Positions 10,401 through 17,816 of a stretch of 64,000 nt of DNA are shown here, piece after piece. Numbering within the stretch: the first letter of the stretch is position 1; every line of letters begins with the position of its first letter. The stretch comes from Mycolicibacterium confluentis. GTDB taxonomy: Bacteria; Actinomycetota; Actinomycetes; Mycobacteriales; Mycobacteriaceae. The translations under genes were made by a program, and so were the position numbers. The stretch is from NCBI RefSeq assembly GCF_010729895.1, contig NZ_AP022612.1, positions 2,914,001 through 2,978,000 of the forward strand. Direction: 5' to 3'. The notes beneath the pieces are model-generated. The model had not been told where the DNA came from. It saw only the letters and a list, made by a program, of their open reading frames with translations, and searched no databases.

Positions 10401-11306
10401 TCATGACCTCCCCCGTGGCAGCGCTCGGCGTACCGGGTGAACGACGGCGCGGCCCGTGTCGCCGCGCTGCCGCTGCGCGCGCTCGGCGTTGCGCCGGTTG
10501 ATCTCGGCGACGATCTCCGCACCTTCGAAGATCGTCATGCCCTGATTCATCCGCGACGGGTCGATGTACTCGTCTCCGGTCAGCGGGTTGACCGGCCCGC
10601 CAGATGACCCCGATTCGCCCGCCGTGTGGGCCGTGGTCACGCGTTCGTGGTCGTCAGGTGTCTCGGTGTGGTCGATCCGCGTGACATGGCGCGTGGCGAC
10701 CCTCGCGGCGTATTCGTGCTCGGTCAGGATCTCGGCGTCGATCACGTCGGCAACCTCGGCGACGGCGACACCGTCGAGCGCGGGCGACTCTGCCAGGGCG
10801 GGTGGGTGGCCGTCTCGGGCCGCGCGATACGCGTCGCGTGACGTGGTTTCGAGCGGAGTGAACACTGCGTCCATCACCTGTTCCCACGGTTTCGCCGAAA
10901 CCTCCACGCCAACAGTCGACTTCACACTGAGGCCGGCGCGGTCAAGCGCGGCCAGGACCGCCGACAGCGCGACCTGATCGGGCGCAGTCCCGTCCAATGC
11001 GATTCCCAGCAGACGCTGAACCAGAGCATCGGCGGCCTGCTCAAGTCGCCTGCGCGCGGCCTTTTGGACCTGCGGGGCCGATCCGCCGTGCGTGCGGCAG
11101 ACGGTTGCGCCCGCAACCGGGTATTTCTGGCACGGCTTGCCGGTGCGGGAGCTTCGCGCACTGCACTTGACCGGCGCGACTTTCGTCGGTTTCCCGACCT
11201 GCGGTTTGGCTGCCTTCGATGGGTTGGCGGCTCCATAGGTGCCCGCGCGCATCGTCTTCGAACCCGTCTTGTTCTTCGCGTTCGCCTTGTACGCCTTGTT
11301 ACTCAT
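10401..11306 (-). CDS. Small-terminase-like zinc-motif phage protein
   Basis: A 301-residue protein. A Lys/Ala-rich basic N-terminus (about 1-45) precedes a Cys/His motif: KCSARSSRTGKPC, then GATVCRTHGGSAPQ. The C-x(n)-TGxxC...GxxxCxxHGG pattern followed by a helical region (RRRLEQAADALVQRLLG, then LDRAGLSVKSTVGVEV) is, as I remember it, common in small terminase (TerS) or packaging-initiation proteins of actinophages. TerS binds the packaging site and recruits the large terminase. The C-terminal half is acidic and probably flexible. No large terminase lies nearby, so if this is a TerS it must work with a helper phage enzyme, as SaPI TerS does. A cluster of inverted GTGGAAC repeats lies just upstream. 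Alternative: a phage zinc-finger DNA-binding protein of other role. Confidence 0.55.
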   Translation of the reverse strand: MSNKAYKANAKNKTGSKTMRAGTYGAANPSKAAKPQVGKPTKVAPVKCSARSSRTGKPCQKYPVAGATVCRTHGGSAPQVQKAARRRLEQAADALVQRLLGIALDGTAPDQVALSAVLAALDRAGLSVKSTVGVEVSAKPWEQVMDAVFTPLETTSRDAYRAARDGHPPALAESPALDGVAVAEVADVIDAEILTEHEYAARVATRHVTRIDHTETPDDHERVTTAHTAGESGSSGGPVNPLTGDEYIDPSRMNQGMTIFEGAEIVAEINRRNAERAQRQRGDTGRAVVHPVRRALPRGRS

Positions 11307-11402
11307 CTCGGCACTACTCCAATCTCATCGGTTGTTTGATCTCGTCTGTCTCTCGGGTTTGCTTGCTCGGCGTCACATATGTGCTCGCCTTCTCCCCGAC
11401 GA

Positions 11403-11558
11403 GTGGAACGGTGGAACGTTCCACTCATCGCGTGCGCAACCCAGCTCGAAGGGCCATACCCGCGAATGAATGAATCTGTGTGACCTGGTGTTTTGGAATG
11501 GGTCGGTGGCGGTGTTCCGCGCGAAGGGTGGAACAGTTCCACCGTTCCACCCTTCGCG
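11403..11558. repeat. GTGGAAC iteron-like cluster with perfect 15-bp inverted repeat
   Basis: Six copies of GTGGAAC or its complement lie at 11403, 11411, 11418, 11528, 11536 and 11544. The second group forms a perfect 15-bp inverted repeat: arm CGCGAAGGGTGGAAC at 11520-11534 and its complement at 11544-11558. The region lies between the PrimPol gene and the small-terminase gene, both leftward. It could be a replication origin, a packaging site or an operator. Confidence 0.7.
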
Positions 11559-11600
11559 CGGGTACCGCCGCCGCCCGCCAGCGGAGTTTGCTGGACGTGC

Positions 11601-14153
11601 TCACACCAGCCATAGCCGTGCGCTTTCCTGGCCGTTGGTTGCCGTGAAATCTTCGCGTCGGACCATCCCGTTGCTGGCCGCGAACACAACGGCTTTATCG
11701 AAAACATCGCGGTTGCGATTTCCCCCCGCAAGAGCCTTGCGCAACTTCGACAGCGTTTGTCCGTCGTCGGCCTTGAGCGCTTCGCGAATCCGTTCGGACA
11801 TTCGGAACACCCGCTGCCGATCTTCAGCGATCACGTCGGACTTGATGATCTCGCGTTCGCCTTCGGCGCGACCACGCGCCAGATTCAATTCTCGCGATTT
11901 CGACGCCAGTTCATCGCGCACCGCTTTGCGCGTGATGTTCGACATGGCCATCACGACCGCGGCGCGCTGCCAATCCGAGTCGGTGATCTCGTGGCGTCGG
12001 CCTTCCAACGCCATGAGCGCGGCAGCCACTTTCAACTGGACAAGCAGGCGATGCCCGTCGAGCGGATCGACGCCGCCGAGACCGCGCCGGATCGCGCGCT
12101 GAACGTCTCTGATCTCGCGCTCGGCAATGGCGGGAACCGTCAGAACGTCGAACTCTGCCGGATCGGCGGGAACCGCAAGATTGGCGTTACGGTCGATATC
12201 GGGATCGACCAACGCCGCCGAGTGGGTGCCGGAAGTGCCGTTTTCCCAACGGCCCAAATCGAGCACTGACGGTGCGTCGGGTTCCACATCGGGTAGATCG
12301 TGATCGACCGCCGAGAACCACACGAACCGCTGCGGCGTTCCGCCATCTGCATCATCGAAGATCGGCGTGGCCCGCAACGGCTGAACGCCGAGACTCAGAC
12401 ACAGCCGGTATCGGTTGTCTTGCAGAATGATCCGCTTGTCATCTCCTGCGTAGTCCTGACCGAGACGTTCCCCCGACCAGCCTTCGCGAAGGGCGCTCAT
12501 GATGGTCGAACCGCTGCGGTTGCCGGTCGCGGCCAATGTGTCCACTTCGGGGATCTGCGCCAGAACTGACCATTGCTTGCCGACTTGCACCCATCCGCCA
12601 CCGCCCGCAAGTTTCGACGGGTATGCGAAGCATTTCGCCAGCCCTTCGCCGCTGCCGGGTTTGGACGGTTGGTAGTTCGGTTCGATCCGCAACCAATCGG
12701 CGCTGGCGCGCATCGACGCCGACTTGCTTTCACCGCTTTTGCCGACCAGTGCGACGAAAAGATTCAGGCTGGCGTAGCTGCCAACGATGGGCGGCAAAAC
12801 GACGTTCGGCGGAATCGACGCAACGACGCGCGCCAACGAGTTACCCAACATCGACATCGGCCCGACCAGCCGAGATTGCGCGAACTGGCGCAGGTCGGAC
12901 AGTTGCGGCGACGACGACCAGAACGCGGCCAGATCAGACCGAATCGAGTCGAACGGATCGGCGTAGGTGTCGCGATTGACGCGCTGGCGGGTTTCGCTGG
13001 GGTCGGCGTTTTCGGCCTGTGCTGCCGCCCACCTAGCGATCCGGTCGAACTCTCCGGTCCCTTTCGTCTCCGGTTTGGCTTGGTAGAACGCGTATTTGAG
13101 GGCGTCATACGCGGTTTGGGCGCCGAATCGCCCGATCATGGATTCCCGAAAAGCCCACACCATGACTTTCGTCATCGTGTCGTGCCGGGACTCTCCACAC
13201 CCCACCGCCGTGGCGAAACTCGTCAGATGACCTTGCAACCCGTGGGGTTGATCGGCGCGTATGTGTGCGCCGAGGAACGTGGTCAGTTCGGCCGGCGTAT
13301 TCGGATCGTGGTTTCTCGCAGCGCTGGACAACAGACCGCGCAGCACATCGGGCAACGGCGGCAATTCGCCGAACTTGCGCCAGCGGTAGGAACCGCCTTT
13401 CGTGTCTGCGTCAGGGTGCGGTGTCGGCGCGAGAACGATCACGCCGTTGCTGCATCGGACTTGGCCCCATCTCCCGAACGCACCCGCTCCGTTTCCGAAC
13501 TCGTCGGGCTTGCAAGCGAACACGTAGTGTGCCCGCGCATCCTTTCCACAGCCAGGTCGGCGCGTGGCGTGAACGGCGCCTGTCTGTAGTGCGTCCCAGA
13601 CTTCGTCTGTCATGTCAGCGGGCTTATCGTCGAGATCCTCGTCCATGTCGAACGCGATCAGACCGGATCGGCCAACGTCGAGCGCGATACCCGCGTTGGG
13701 GTGGTCGAACCACCATTGCCGAATCTGGTCGGGATCATGGCTCGACTGGTCTTGCCATTTCTTGCCGAGAATCGAACCGGGATTCTTGATGTCATCAGCA
13801 CTGGTCGGCACCAGGTACATCCCCGCCTCGGCGTAGTCCAGGGCGGCTTGGGCGGTGTCGAGGCCGCTCACGTCGGGGATCGCGGTCACAGCGTCGGCCT
13901 GGCCGTCGTCGGCGGGCATGGTGCCGCCGAAGATCGGAGACTCCGACACAAGCCGCAGGATGCGCTCCAGCTCTGCGTTGCTCGCCGCCCATCGCCGCGC
14001 CATCTCGCAGTCGAAGGCCAGGTCGTCGGCGTCGAGCGGAATCGGACCGGTCGCGATGATGTCGCGCGGATCAATTCGACCAATCGGGGGCAACCGAAAA
14101 ATGCGTGTGCGCGTCACTGGCGAATTGTCGGCGGGTGCGTCTACTATATGCAT
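11601..14153 (-). CDS. PrimPol-ATPase replication protein
   Basis: An 850-residue bifunctional primase/polymerase-type protein. After about 95 variable residues comes a Prim-Pol domain (about 97-290): ALDYAEAGMYLVP, KKWQDQSSHDPDQIRQWW, then the acidic LIAFDMDED that supplies metal-binding Asp residues, and HYVFACK. The C-terminal half holds a P-loop-like GKSGESKSAS (about residue 475), resembling the DUF3987-type or helicase modules fused to PrimPol in mobile elements. Such proteins start replication of plasmids, prophages and satellites without host DnaG. It stands alone on the leftward strand, with strong inverted repeats upstream and the GTGGAAC cluster downstream. The start at 14153 gives the longest form; Met97-region starts would remove only the variable part. 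Confidence 0.8.
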   Translation of the reverse strand: MHIVDAPADNSPVTRTRIFRLPPIGRIDPRDIIATGPIPLDADDLAFDCEMARRWAASNAELERILRLVSESPIFGGTMPADDGQADAVTAIPDVSGLDTAQAALDYAEAGMYLVPTSADDIKNPGSILGKKWQDQSSHDPDQIRQWWFDHPNAGIALDVGRSGLIAFDMDEDLDDKPADMTDEVWDALQTGAVHATRRPGCGKDARAHYVFACKPDEFGNGAGAFGRWGQVRCSNGVIVLAPTPHPDADTKGGSYRWRKFGELPPLPDVLRGLLSSAARNHDPNTPAELTTFLGAHIRADQPHGLQGHLTSFATAVGCGESRHDTMTKVMVWAFRESMIGRFGAQTAYDALKYAFYQAKPETKGTGEFDRIARWAAAQAENADPSETRQRVNRDTYADPFDSIRSDLAAFWSSSPQLSDLRQFAQSRLVGPMSMLGNSLARVVASIPPNVVLPPIVGSYASLNLFVALVGKSGESKSASMRASADWLRIEPNYQPSKPGSGEGLAKCFAYPSKLAGGGGWVQVGKQWSVLAQIPEVDTLAATGNRSGSTIMSALREGWSGERLGQDYAGDDKRIILQDNRYRLCLSLGVQPLRATPIFDDADGGTPQRFVWFSAVDHDLPDVEPDAPSVLDLGRWENGTSGTHSAALVDPDIDRNANLAVPADPAEFDVLTVPAIAEREIRDVQRAIRRGLGGVDPLDGHRLLVQLKVAAALMALEGRRHEITDSDWQRAAVVMAMSNITRKAVRDELASKSRELNLARGRAEGEREIIKSDVIAEDRQRVFRMSERIREALKADDGQTLSKLRKALAGGNRNRDVFDKAVVFAASNGMVRREDFTATNGQESARLWLV

Positions 14154-14191
14154 TAGCTTTCACTTTCTCGGCAAAGGTGGCGGCTTGTTCT

Positions 14192-14534
14192 GCTCCCGGT
14201 GGTCTCCCATTCCTGATGGGGCCACCGGGAGCATTCTTTTGTGTGACATTACCCGCGCAATGCCGTTCAATTCGAATGCCGCGCGCTATTGTCGATAGGT
14301 CATCAACTCGACTGCGGTGACCCATACGGACCCCGGTCGTCCTGCTCTTCTGCGCGGCAGGTCGACCGGGGTTCGCCGGTGTGAGGACTCTAAATCGACT
14401 GTGCTGGTGTATAATTCGAGTTCTCGCCAAGATGGCAGGCGAACCGTTTTTTGTTTCGACATACCTGCTCGGTTTGGTCGGATCAATGGAAACGTCCCGA
14501 AAGTCCCGAAGTGGCGTTTGGGACGTTTTCCATT
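14192..14534. repeat. Three strong inverted repeats upstream of the PrimPol gene
   Basis: The gene-free 14154-14534 region holds three hairpins. GCTCCCGGTGG (14192-14202) pairs perfectly with 14222-14232, followed rightward by ATTCTTTT. CCCCGGTCG (14331-14339) pairs with 14363-14371, with an inner CCTGC/GCAGG stem. AATGGAAACGTCCC (14485-14498) pairs with 14520-14534 with one extra base. The last abuts the stop codon of the upstream leftward gene and may be its terminator. The others may belong to an origin or a leader. A TATAAT-like sequence lies near 14411. Confidence 0.65.
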
Positions 14535-15254
14535 TCAGTCGACTACGTCGTCTGGATCGATGAACTTGGGTTTTGAAATCTCATGTTTGTTGCAGTAGAA
14601 ATACCAGCAATCGCGGCATATTGACAGCCAGATCACAACGTCGCCGCGCACGTAAGGAACTGGAATTGCATTCGGCCAACCATCGAAATCTGGCCTGCTC
14701 AGCAGAAAGTCAAACTTGCCTTGATCGTGCAGTCGGCGCAACATCCCATTGCAGTAGGGTCCGTTGAACTGAAAATCGCAACTCGGTTCGCTGCGGACCT
14801 GTTCGGCGTAGTCGTTGAACTCGGCTTGTGACGTGATCGGCGTTCTCTCAAGCGGGAAGCTGGCACGGATCGCATAGACGCGCGTGTCGGGCGTACTACC
14901 AACTGACAGACTGGCGCTCTCGTCGGTGAAACCGACCGGCGTCAACCCGGGCCGCCCTGGCGGGCTTGCGAAGTTGCGATTGTAGGACTCGAATGCCCGA
15001 TCAGCTTTCGTCCGAAGCTTGACGAACCTTTCGCCTGCAATCTCGACGGCAAGCGCGGCGCGGCCAACTCCGGCGAAGTAGTCAGCCACCCACCGATGCA
15101 GATTGACGGTTCCGGCCAAGATCTGATCGACCATAGCGTCAATCGCCGGATCGTCGCGCCCGAACGGATCTCGGTTTTCGTCCAACGCTGAGAACCGGGC
15201 GGCGAGGTCGGCACGCGTCGCTGCGTCGATCGATCGTCTGTTGTCATGGTTCAT
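14535..15254 (-). CDS. Element protein of unknown function (239 aa)
   Basis: I do not recognise this protein. The N-terminal ~75 residues are helical and charged (DAATRADLAARFSALDENRD). A middle region reads VYAIRASFPLERTPITSQ and is followed by a Cys-containing part: SCDFQFNGPYCNG, and near the C-terminus CRDCWYFYCNKH, which could bind a metal ion. It overlaps the start of its neighbour's stop by 4 bases (ATGA), the last of three coupled leftward genes that begin with an AlpA-like regulator, and precedes the replication gene. A role in regulation or replication of the element is possible but unproven. Confidence 0.6.
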   Translation of the reverse strand: MNHDNRRSIDAATRADLAARFSALDENRDPFGRDDPAIDAMVDQILAGTVNLHRWVADYFAGVGRAALAVEIAGERFVKLRTKADRAFESYNRNFASPPGRPGLTPVGFTDESASLSVGSTPDTRVYAIRASFPLERTPITSQAEFNDYAEQVRSEPSCDFQFNGPYCNGMLRRLHDQGKFDFLLSRPDFDGWPNAIPVPYVRGDVVIWLSICRDCWYFYCNKHEISKPKFIDPDDVVD

Positions 15255-15493
15255 TTCTCGTAGCCTCCCGTGAGTGCGATTTCTGTGGCTTGTGTCATGG
15301 CTCGCCGTGCGTGTTCCCGCAGGTTGCGGTCGGCGGGAGCGAAGGCGTAAGAACGTCGCTCGATGTCTCGGCTCAGATCTGCCAAACGGATTTGTTCGTG
15401 AGCCAATACGTGGGTCAAATTGTGCTTCGCGCGCTCGGACCTTATTTCAGCGATCTTGTCGCCTACTCGGTTGAATTTGATTTCTCGATTCAT
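15251..15493 (-). CDS. Small element protein of unknown function (80 aa)
   Basis: An 80-residue, highly charged, probably all-helical protein (DKIAEIRSERAKHN, then LSRDIERRSYAFAPADRN). It overlaps both neighbours by 4 bases, so the AlpA-like gene, this one and the 239-residue gene are translationally coupled. No motif identifies its role. Confidence 0.6.
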   Translation of the reverse strand: MNREIKFNRVGDKIAEIRSERAKHNLTHVLAHEQIRLADLSRDIERRSYAFAPADRNLREHARRAMTQATEIALTGGYEK

Positions 15494-15696
15494 GCGCTTT
15501 TGTCCGATTTTGAAATGAGACGAATGAGGTCGTCTCGGCGAAATCGAAGCAGCCGCTTGCCGACTCTGTGGGCCGGGATCAACCCATCACGGGCGTAGCG
15601 GCGTATCGAATCCTGGCTTACACCAACGAGTTTCGCGGCTTGCGCGGTAGACAGCATGCCTCCGACTGCATCGAGCCGCACGCGATCGCGTGACAT
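15490..15696 (-). CDS. AlpA/excisionase-like HTH regulator (first copy)
   Basis: A 68-residue protein with a MerR-like winged helix: STAQAAKLVGVSQDSIRRY, then RDGLIPAHRVGKRLLRF. This is the layout of AlpA and Xis/BldC-type proteins, which bind DNA to switch on satellites or prophages or steer excision. It is the first gene of the leftward operon, transcribed away from the capsid gene, the usual place for a master regulator. AAAGGTG lies upstream as a ribosome site. A second, related protein is encoded near attR. Confidence 0.8.
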   Translation of the reverse strand: MSRDRVRLDAVGGMLSTAQAAKLVGVSQDSIRRYARDGLIPAHRVGKRLLRFRRDDLIRLISKSDKSA

Positions 15697-15931
15697 GAGA
15701 AACGGGCACCTTTCATTACCGATGGCCTTGCGGCCCTCGCGCTAGCCTGGCGCGCTCAGGTGTCCGTTTCAGGGTCCAGAATATCACAATATGGACGCTA
15801 TGCGGCGAACGCGGTTAATGCGGTGAGGAAAGTCGTGACATGTCGTACACGCTTATGCCTGCCGCGCTATATGCGGCGTAATATCAAGCCACACGCGCGA
15901 CAATTGCGCCTGAAAGCGTGAGGTTCTGATA
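15697..15931. promoter_or_regulatory. Divergent control region between AlpA-like operon and capsid gene
   Basis: A 235-bp gap between divergent genes. It contains two related sequences, GCTATGCGGCG near 15799 and GCTATATGCGGCG near 15869, and AT-rich boxes such as TAATAT near 15882 that could serve as -10 elements. These may be operators for the AlpA-like protein; assignment is by position only. Confidence 0.4.
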
Positions 15932-17116
15932 ATGACCACGATTCTCGACTTCGCTGATTTCCCGTTGCTCGATGGCGTGCCCGTTCCGCCGATCTTCGGC
16001 GGCGAGGGCGGCCAGATGGGCATCGTCCCGGCGGGCGACGCACTGGCAACGCACACCGCTGACGGCGTGGATCTGAACACCATCTGGGCCGAACTGGTCG
16101 CGGGGTTCGACGCATGGAACCAGCACCGCACCGACCTGACCAGCCTCCTGTCGTTCCGGACCGTCGTCCCCGGCGAAGCGGTGCCACAGAACATTTCGTC
16201 GCCGAGCTTCGAACAGCTCACCGAGTTCGGCGTGCCCAACGCTGCCGGTGTGCCCAGTTCAGCGCTGGTGCTCGGATACGACTTCGGCGATTTCGGCCTG
16301 CGCTCGGCCTTCACCTGGCAGGCACTTCGGCGGATGACCGCCGAACAGGTCTATGCATCGATCAACGGCATCATGCACAGCGACAATCGACTGGTCACGG
16401 GAACGATCCTGAAGCGGCTGTTCGACCCGACGCAGAAGGTCAACGCCGAAGGCTATATGTGCCGGGGTCTCTACAACGCCGATGGCCAGTACGTGCCGCC
16501 CCACCTCGGAAATGAGTTCGACCCCGACACCACGACGCACTACTGGAAGTCCGGAGCAACGCAGCTCGACTCCGGCGACATCGAAGATGCGCTCAAGGCG
16601 ATTCGCGCCAAGGGCTACGGAGTGGAAGCCACTTCGCAGATCCTCATCCTGGCCTCCCAGATCGAAAGCGAGCACATTCAGACCTTCCGTCAGGGCGAGG
16701 AGTCGCGCACTGGCGGGCCGATCGCCAAGCAATCGTTCATCCCGTCGAAGAAGGCCCCGGCCTATCTGCAACCCGACAACATCGTCGGTGAACCGATCGA
16801 TGGCGATTTCCACGGCATCGAGTGCCTTGGTTCCTACGGACCGGCGTGGTTGGTCGAAACCGCGTTCATTCCCGCTGGCTACATCGCGGTGGTGGCGACT
16901 GGCGGCCCGAACTCGCAGAACAACGTCGTAGGGGTCAGAGAACATCCGATTGAGTCTTATCGCGGCTTGCTTGCAGTTCCCGGGAACACCGCCTATCCGA
17001 TGACCGATTCGACCTACATCCGGTCATTCGGAGTAGGCGTGCGCCAGCGCGGCGCAGCGGTGGCGATCCAGATCGGCACCGGAACCACCTACACCCCGCC
17101 GACGATCACTCTGTAG
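15932..17116 (+). CDS. Phage major capsid protein (HK97-fold type)
   Basis: A 394-residue protein. The C-terminal pattern, with VVATGGPNSQNNVVGVREH, then SYRGLLAVPGNTAYPMTDS, then FGVGVRQRGAAVAIQIGTG, is what I associate with actinophage major capsid proteins of the HK97 fold. The length fits a full capsid subunit, and there is no long N-terminal delta region that would require a protease. It is the first gene rightward from the divergent control region and is followed by small basic proteins. No portal, protease, scaffold or large terminase accompanies it. Encapsulins share the fold but are shorter (about 265 residues) and come with cargo genes. Likely role: build a head, probably small, for the element's own DNA inside a helper phage infection. 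Confidence 0.8.
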   Translation: MTTILDFADFPLLDGVPVPPIFGGEGGQMGIVPAGDALATHTADGVDLNTIWAELVAGFDAWNQHRTDLTSLLSFRTVVPGEAVPQNISSPSFEQLTEFGVPNAAGVPSSALVLGYDFGDFGLRSAFTWQALRRMTAEQVYASINGIMHSDNRLVTGTILKRLFDPTQKVNAEGYMCRGLYNADGQYVPPHLGNEFDPDTTTHYWKSGATQLDSGDIEDALKAIRAKGYGVEATSQILILASQIESEHIQTFRQGEESRTGGPIAKQSFIPSKKAPAYLQPDNIVGEPIDGDFHGIECLGSYGPAWLVETAFIPAGYIAVVATGGPNSQNNVVGVREHPIESYRGLLAVPGNTAYPMTDSTYIRSFGVGVRQRGAAVAIQIGTGTTYTPPTITL

Positions 17117-17126
17117 CGGCTACAGG

Positions 17127-17165
17127 CCCCGAACGGGCGACTCGACCCCTGGGGCGCTTTCGGGG
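17127..17165 (+). terminator. Hairpin after capsid gene
   Basis: CCCCGAA (17127-17133) pairs with TTCGGGG (17159-17165), starting 10 bases after the capsid stop codon. No T-run follows, so it may act as a partial terminator or mRNA stabiliser between the capsid gene and the small genes. Confidence 0.4.
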
Positions 17166-17187
17166 AACTGACGAAAACGAGGCAGCG

Positions 17188-17427
17188 ATGAGTTTGGACA
17201 ACGGGCGGGCGGCGATGACCACGGAAACGCTAAACGCGATTCACGACGCCAAGACGCGCAGCGACAGAGCGGGGGCATCCGAGTTCGGGCCGGGACTGTC
17301 GCGTAACCGTCAGGACGTCGCACCGTTGGTCAACCGAAACCACCGGCGCACCGCCAGCCCGCCACCGATCAAAGTCACGTCCGCGCGTCCGCACCCTGGC
17401 CGACCCCGGCCACGGCTGGCCGACTGA
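17188..17427 (+). CDS. Small basic hypothetical protein (79 aa)
   Basis: A 79-residue, Arg/Pro-rich protein 71 bp after the capsid gene, with GAGG upstream of its ATG. The first ~30 residues look helical (TTETLNAIHDAKTRSDRAG) and the rest is basic and probably disordered. It may assist head assembly, but nothing in the sequence proves it, and it could be a chance frame. Confidence 0.4.
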   Translation: MSLDNGRAAMTTETLNAIHDAKTRSDRAGASEFGPGLSRNRQDVAPLVNRNHRRTASPPPIKVTSARPHPGRPRPRLAD

Positions 17428-17466
17428 CATCTAGACCACCAACCGACGATTTCCGAGGGCGACGAC

Positions 17467-17535
17467 ATGGCGAAAAAGGGCAAAGGCAAACGCCGGCCAC
17501 GTGGCAAGTCTGGACGCTTCACCAAGAAGCGCTGA
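17467..17535 (+). CDS. Tiny basic protein (22 aa)
   Basis: ATG to TGA encodes 22 residues, MAKKGKGKRRPRGK followed by SGRFTKKR, over half Lys or Arg. It shares the K/R-x-GRF signature with the next gene (RKGRFASKATK). The repetition of the motif in adjacent frames suggests both are real; a nucleic-acid- or capsid-binding role is inferred. Confidence 0.45.
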   Translation: MAKKGKGKRRPRGKSGRFTKKR

Positions 17536-17554
17536 CCGGGGGCGGATTGACAGC

Positions 17555-17806
17555 ATGGCGACAAGACGCAACTACAAACGCGACCGAAAAGGCAGGTTCG
17601 CCTCCAAAGCGACCAAGGCAGCGCGCGTCAAACGGTCGCTACCGACACGCGTCGTGCGAGGCTCGGCACGTCAACATCTCCGCGTTGGCCGAGTGGGGCC
17701 TGGCGGCCAGTACGCCGGTTTCCGCGCTGGCGTCGAACTCAAACCGCGCAAGGGCAGCGCTCGGTACTACGTCGGCGTCAGCGCGGGCCGGAAGATCTCG
17801 TACTGA
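17555..17806 (+). CDS. Basic head-associated-type protein (83 aa)
   Basis: An 83-residue basic protein starting MATRRNYKRDRKGRFASKAT. An RRxYxRDxxGRFA-type start recurs, as I remember it, in small actinophage virion genes. The second half (GPGGQYAGFRAGVELKP) looks folded and beta-rich. It ends 11 bp before the convergent HNH gene. I chose the internal ATG at 17555 because the upstream start overlaps the 22-residue gene. Confidence 0.55.
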   Translation: MATRRNYKRDRKGRFASKATKAARVKRSLPTRVVRGSARQHLRVGRVGPGGQYAGFRAGVELKPRKGSARYYVGVSAGRKISY

Positions 17807-17816
17807 CCAACGTGAA

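Noticed and set aside
14286..14486. 66-residue leftward frame in the leader of the PrimPol gene
   Set aside because: It spans one of the inverted repeats, has no recognisable motif, and no ribosome site of note.
15932..17116. Encapsulin nanocompartment protein
   Set aside because: Too long, no cargo gene beside it, and its C-terminal pattern and neighbours are of phage type.
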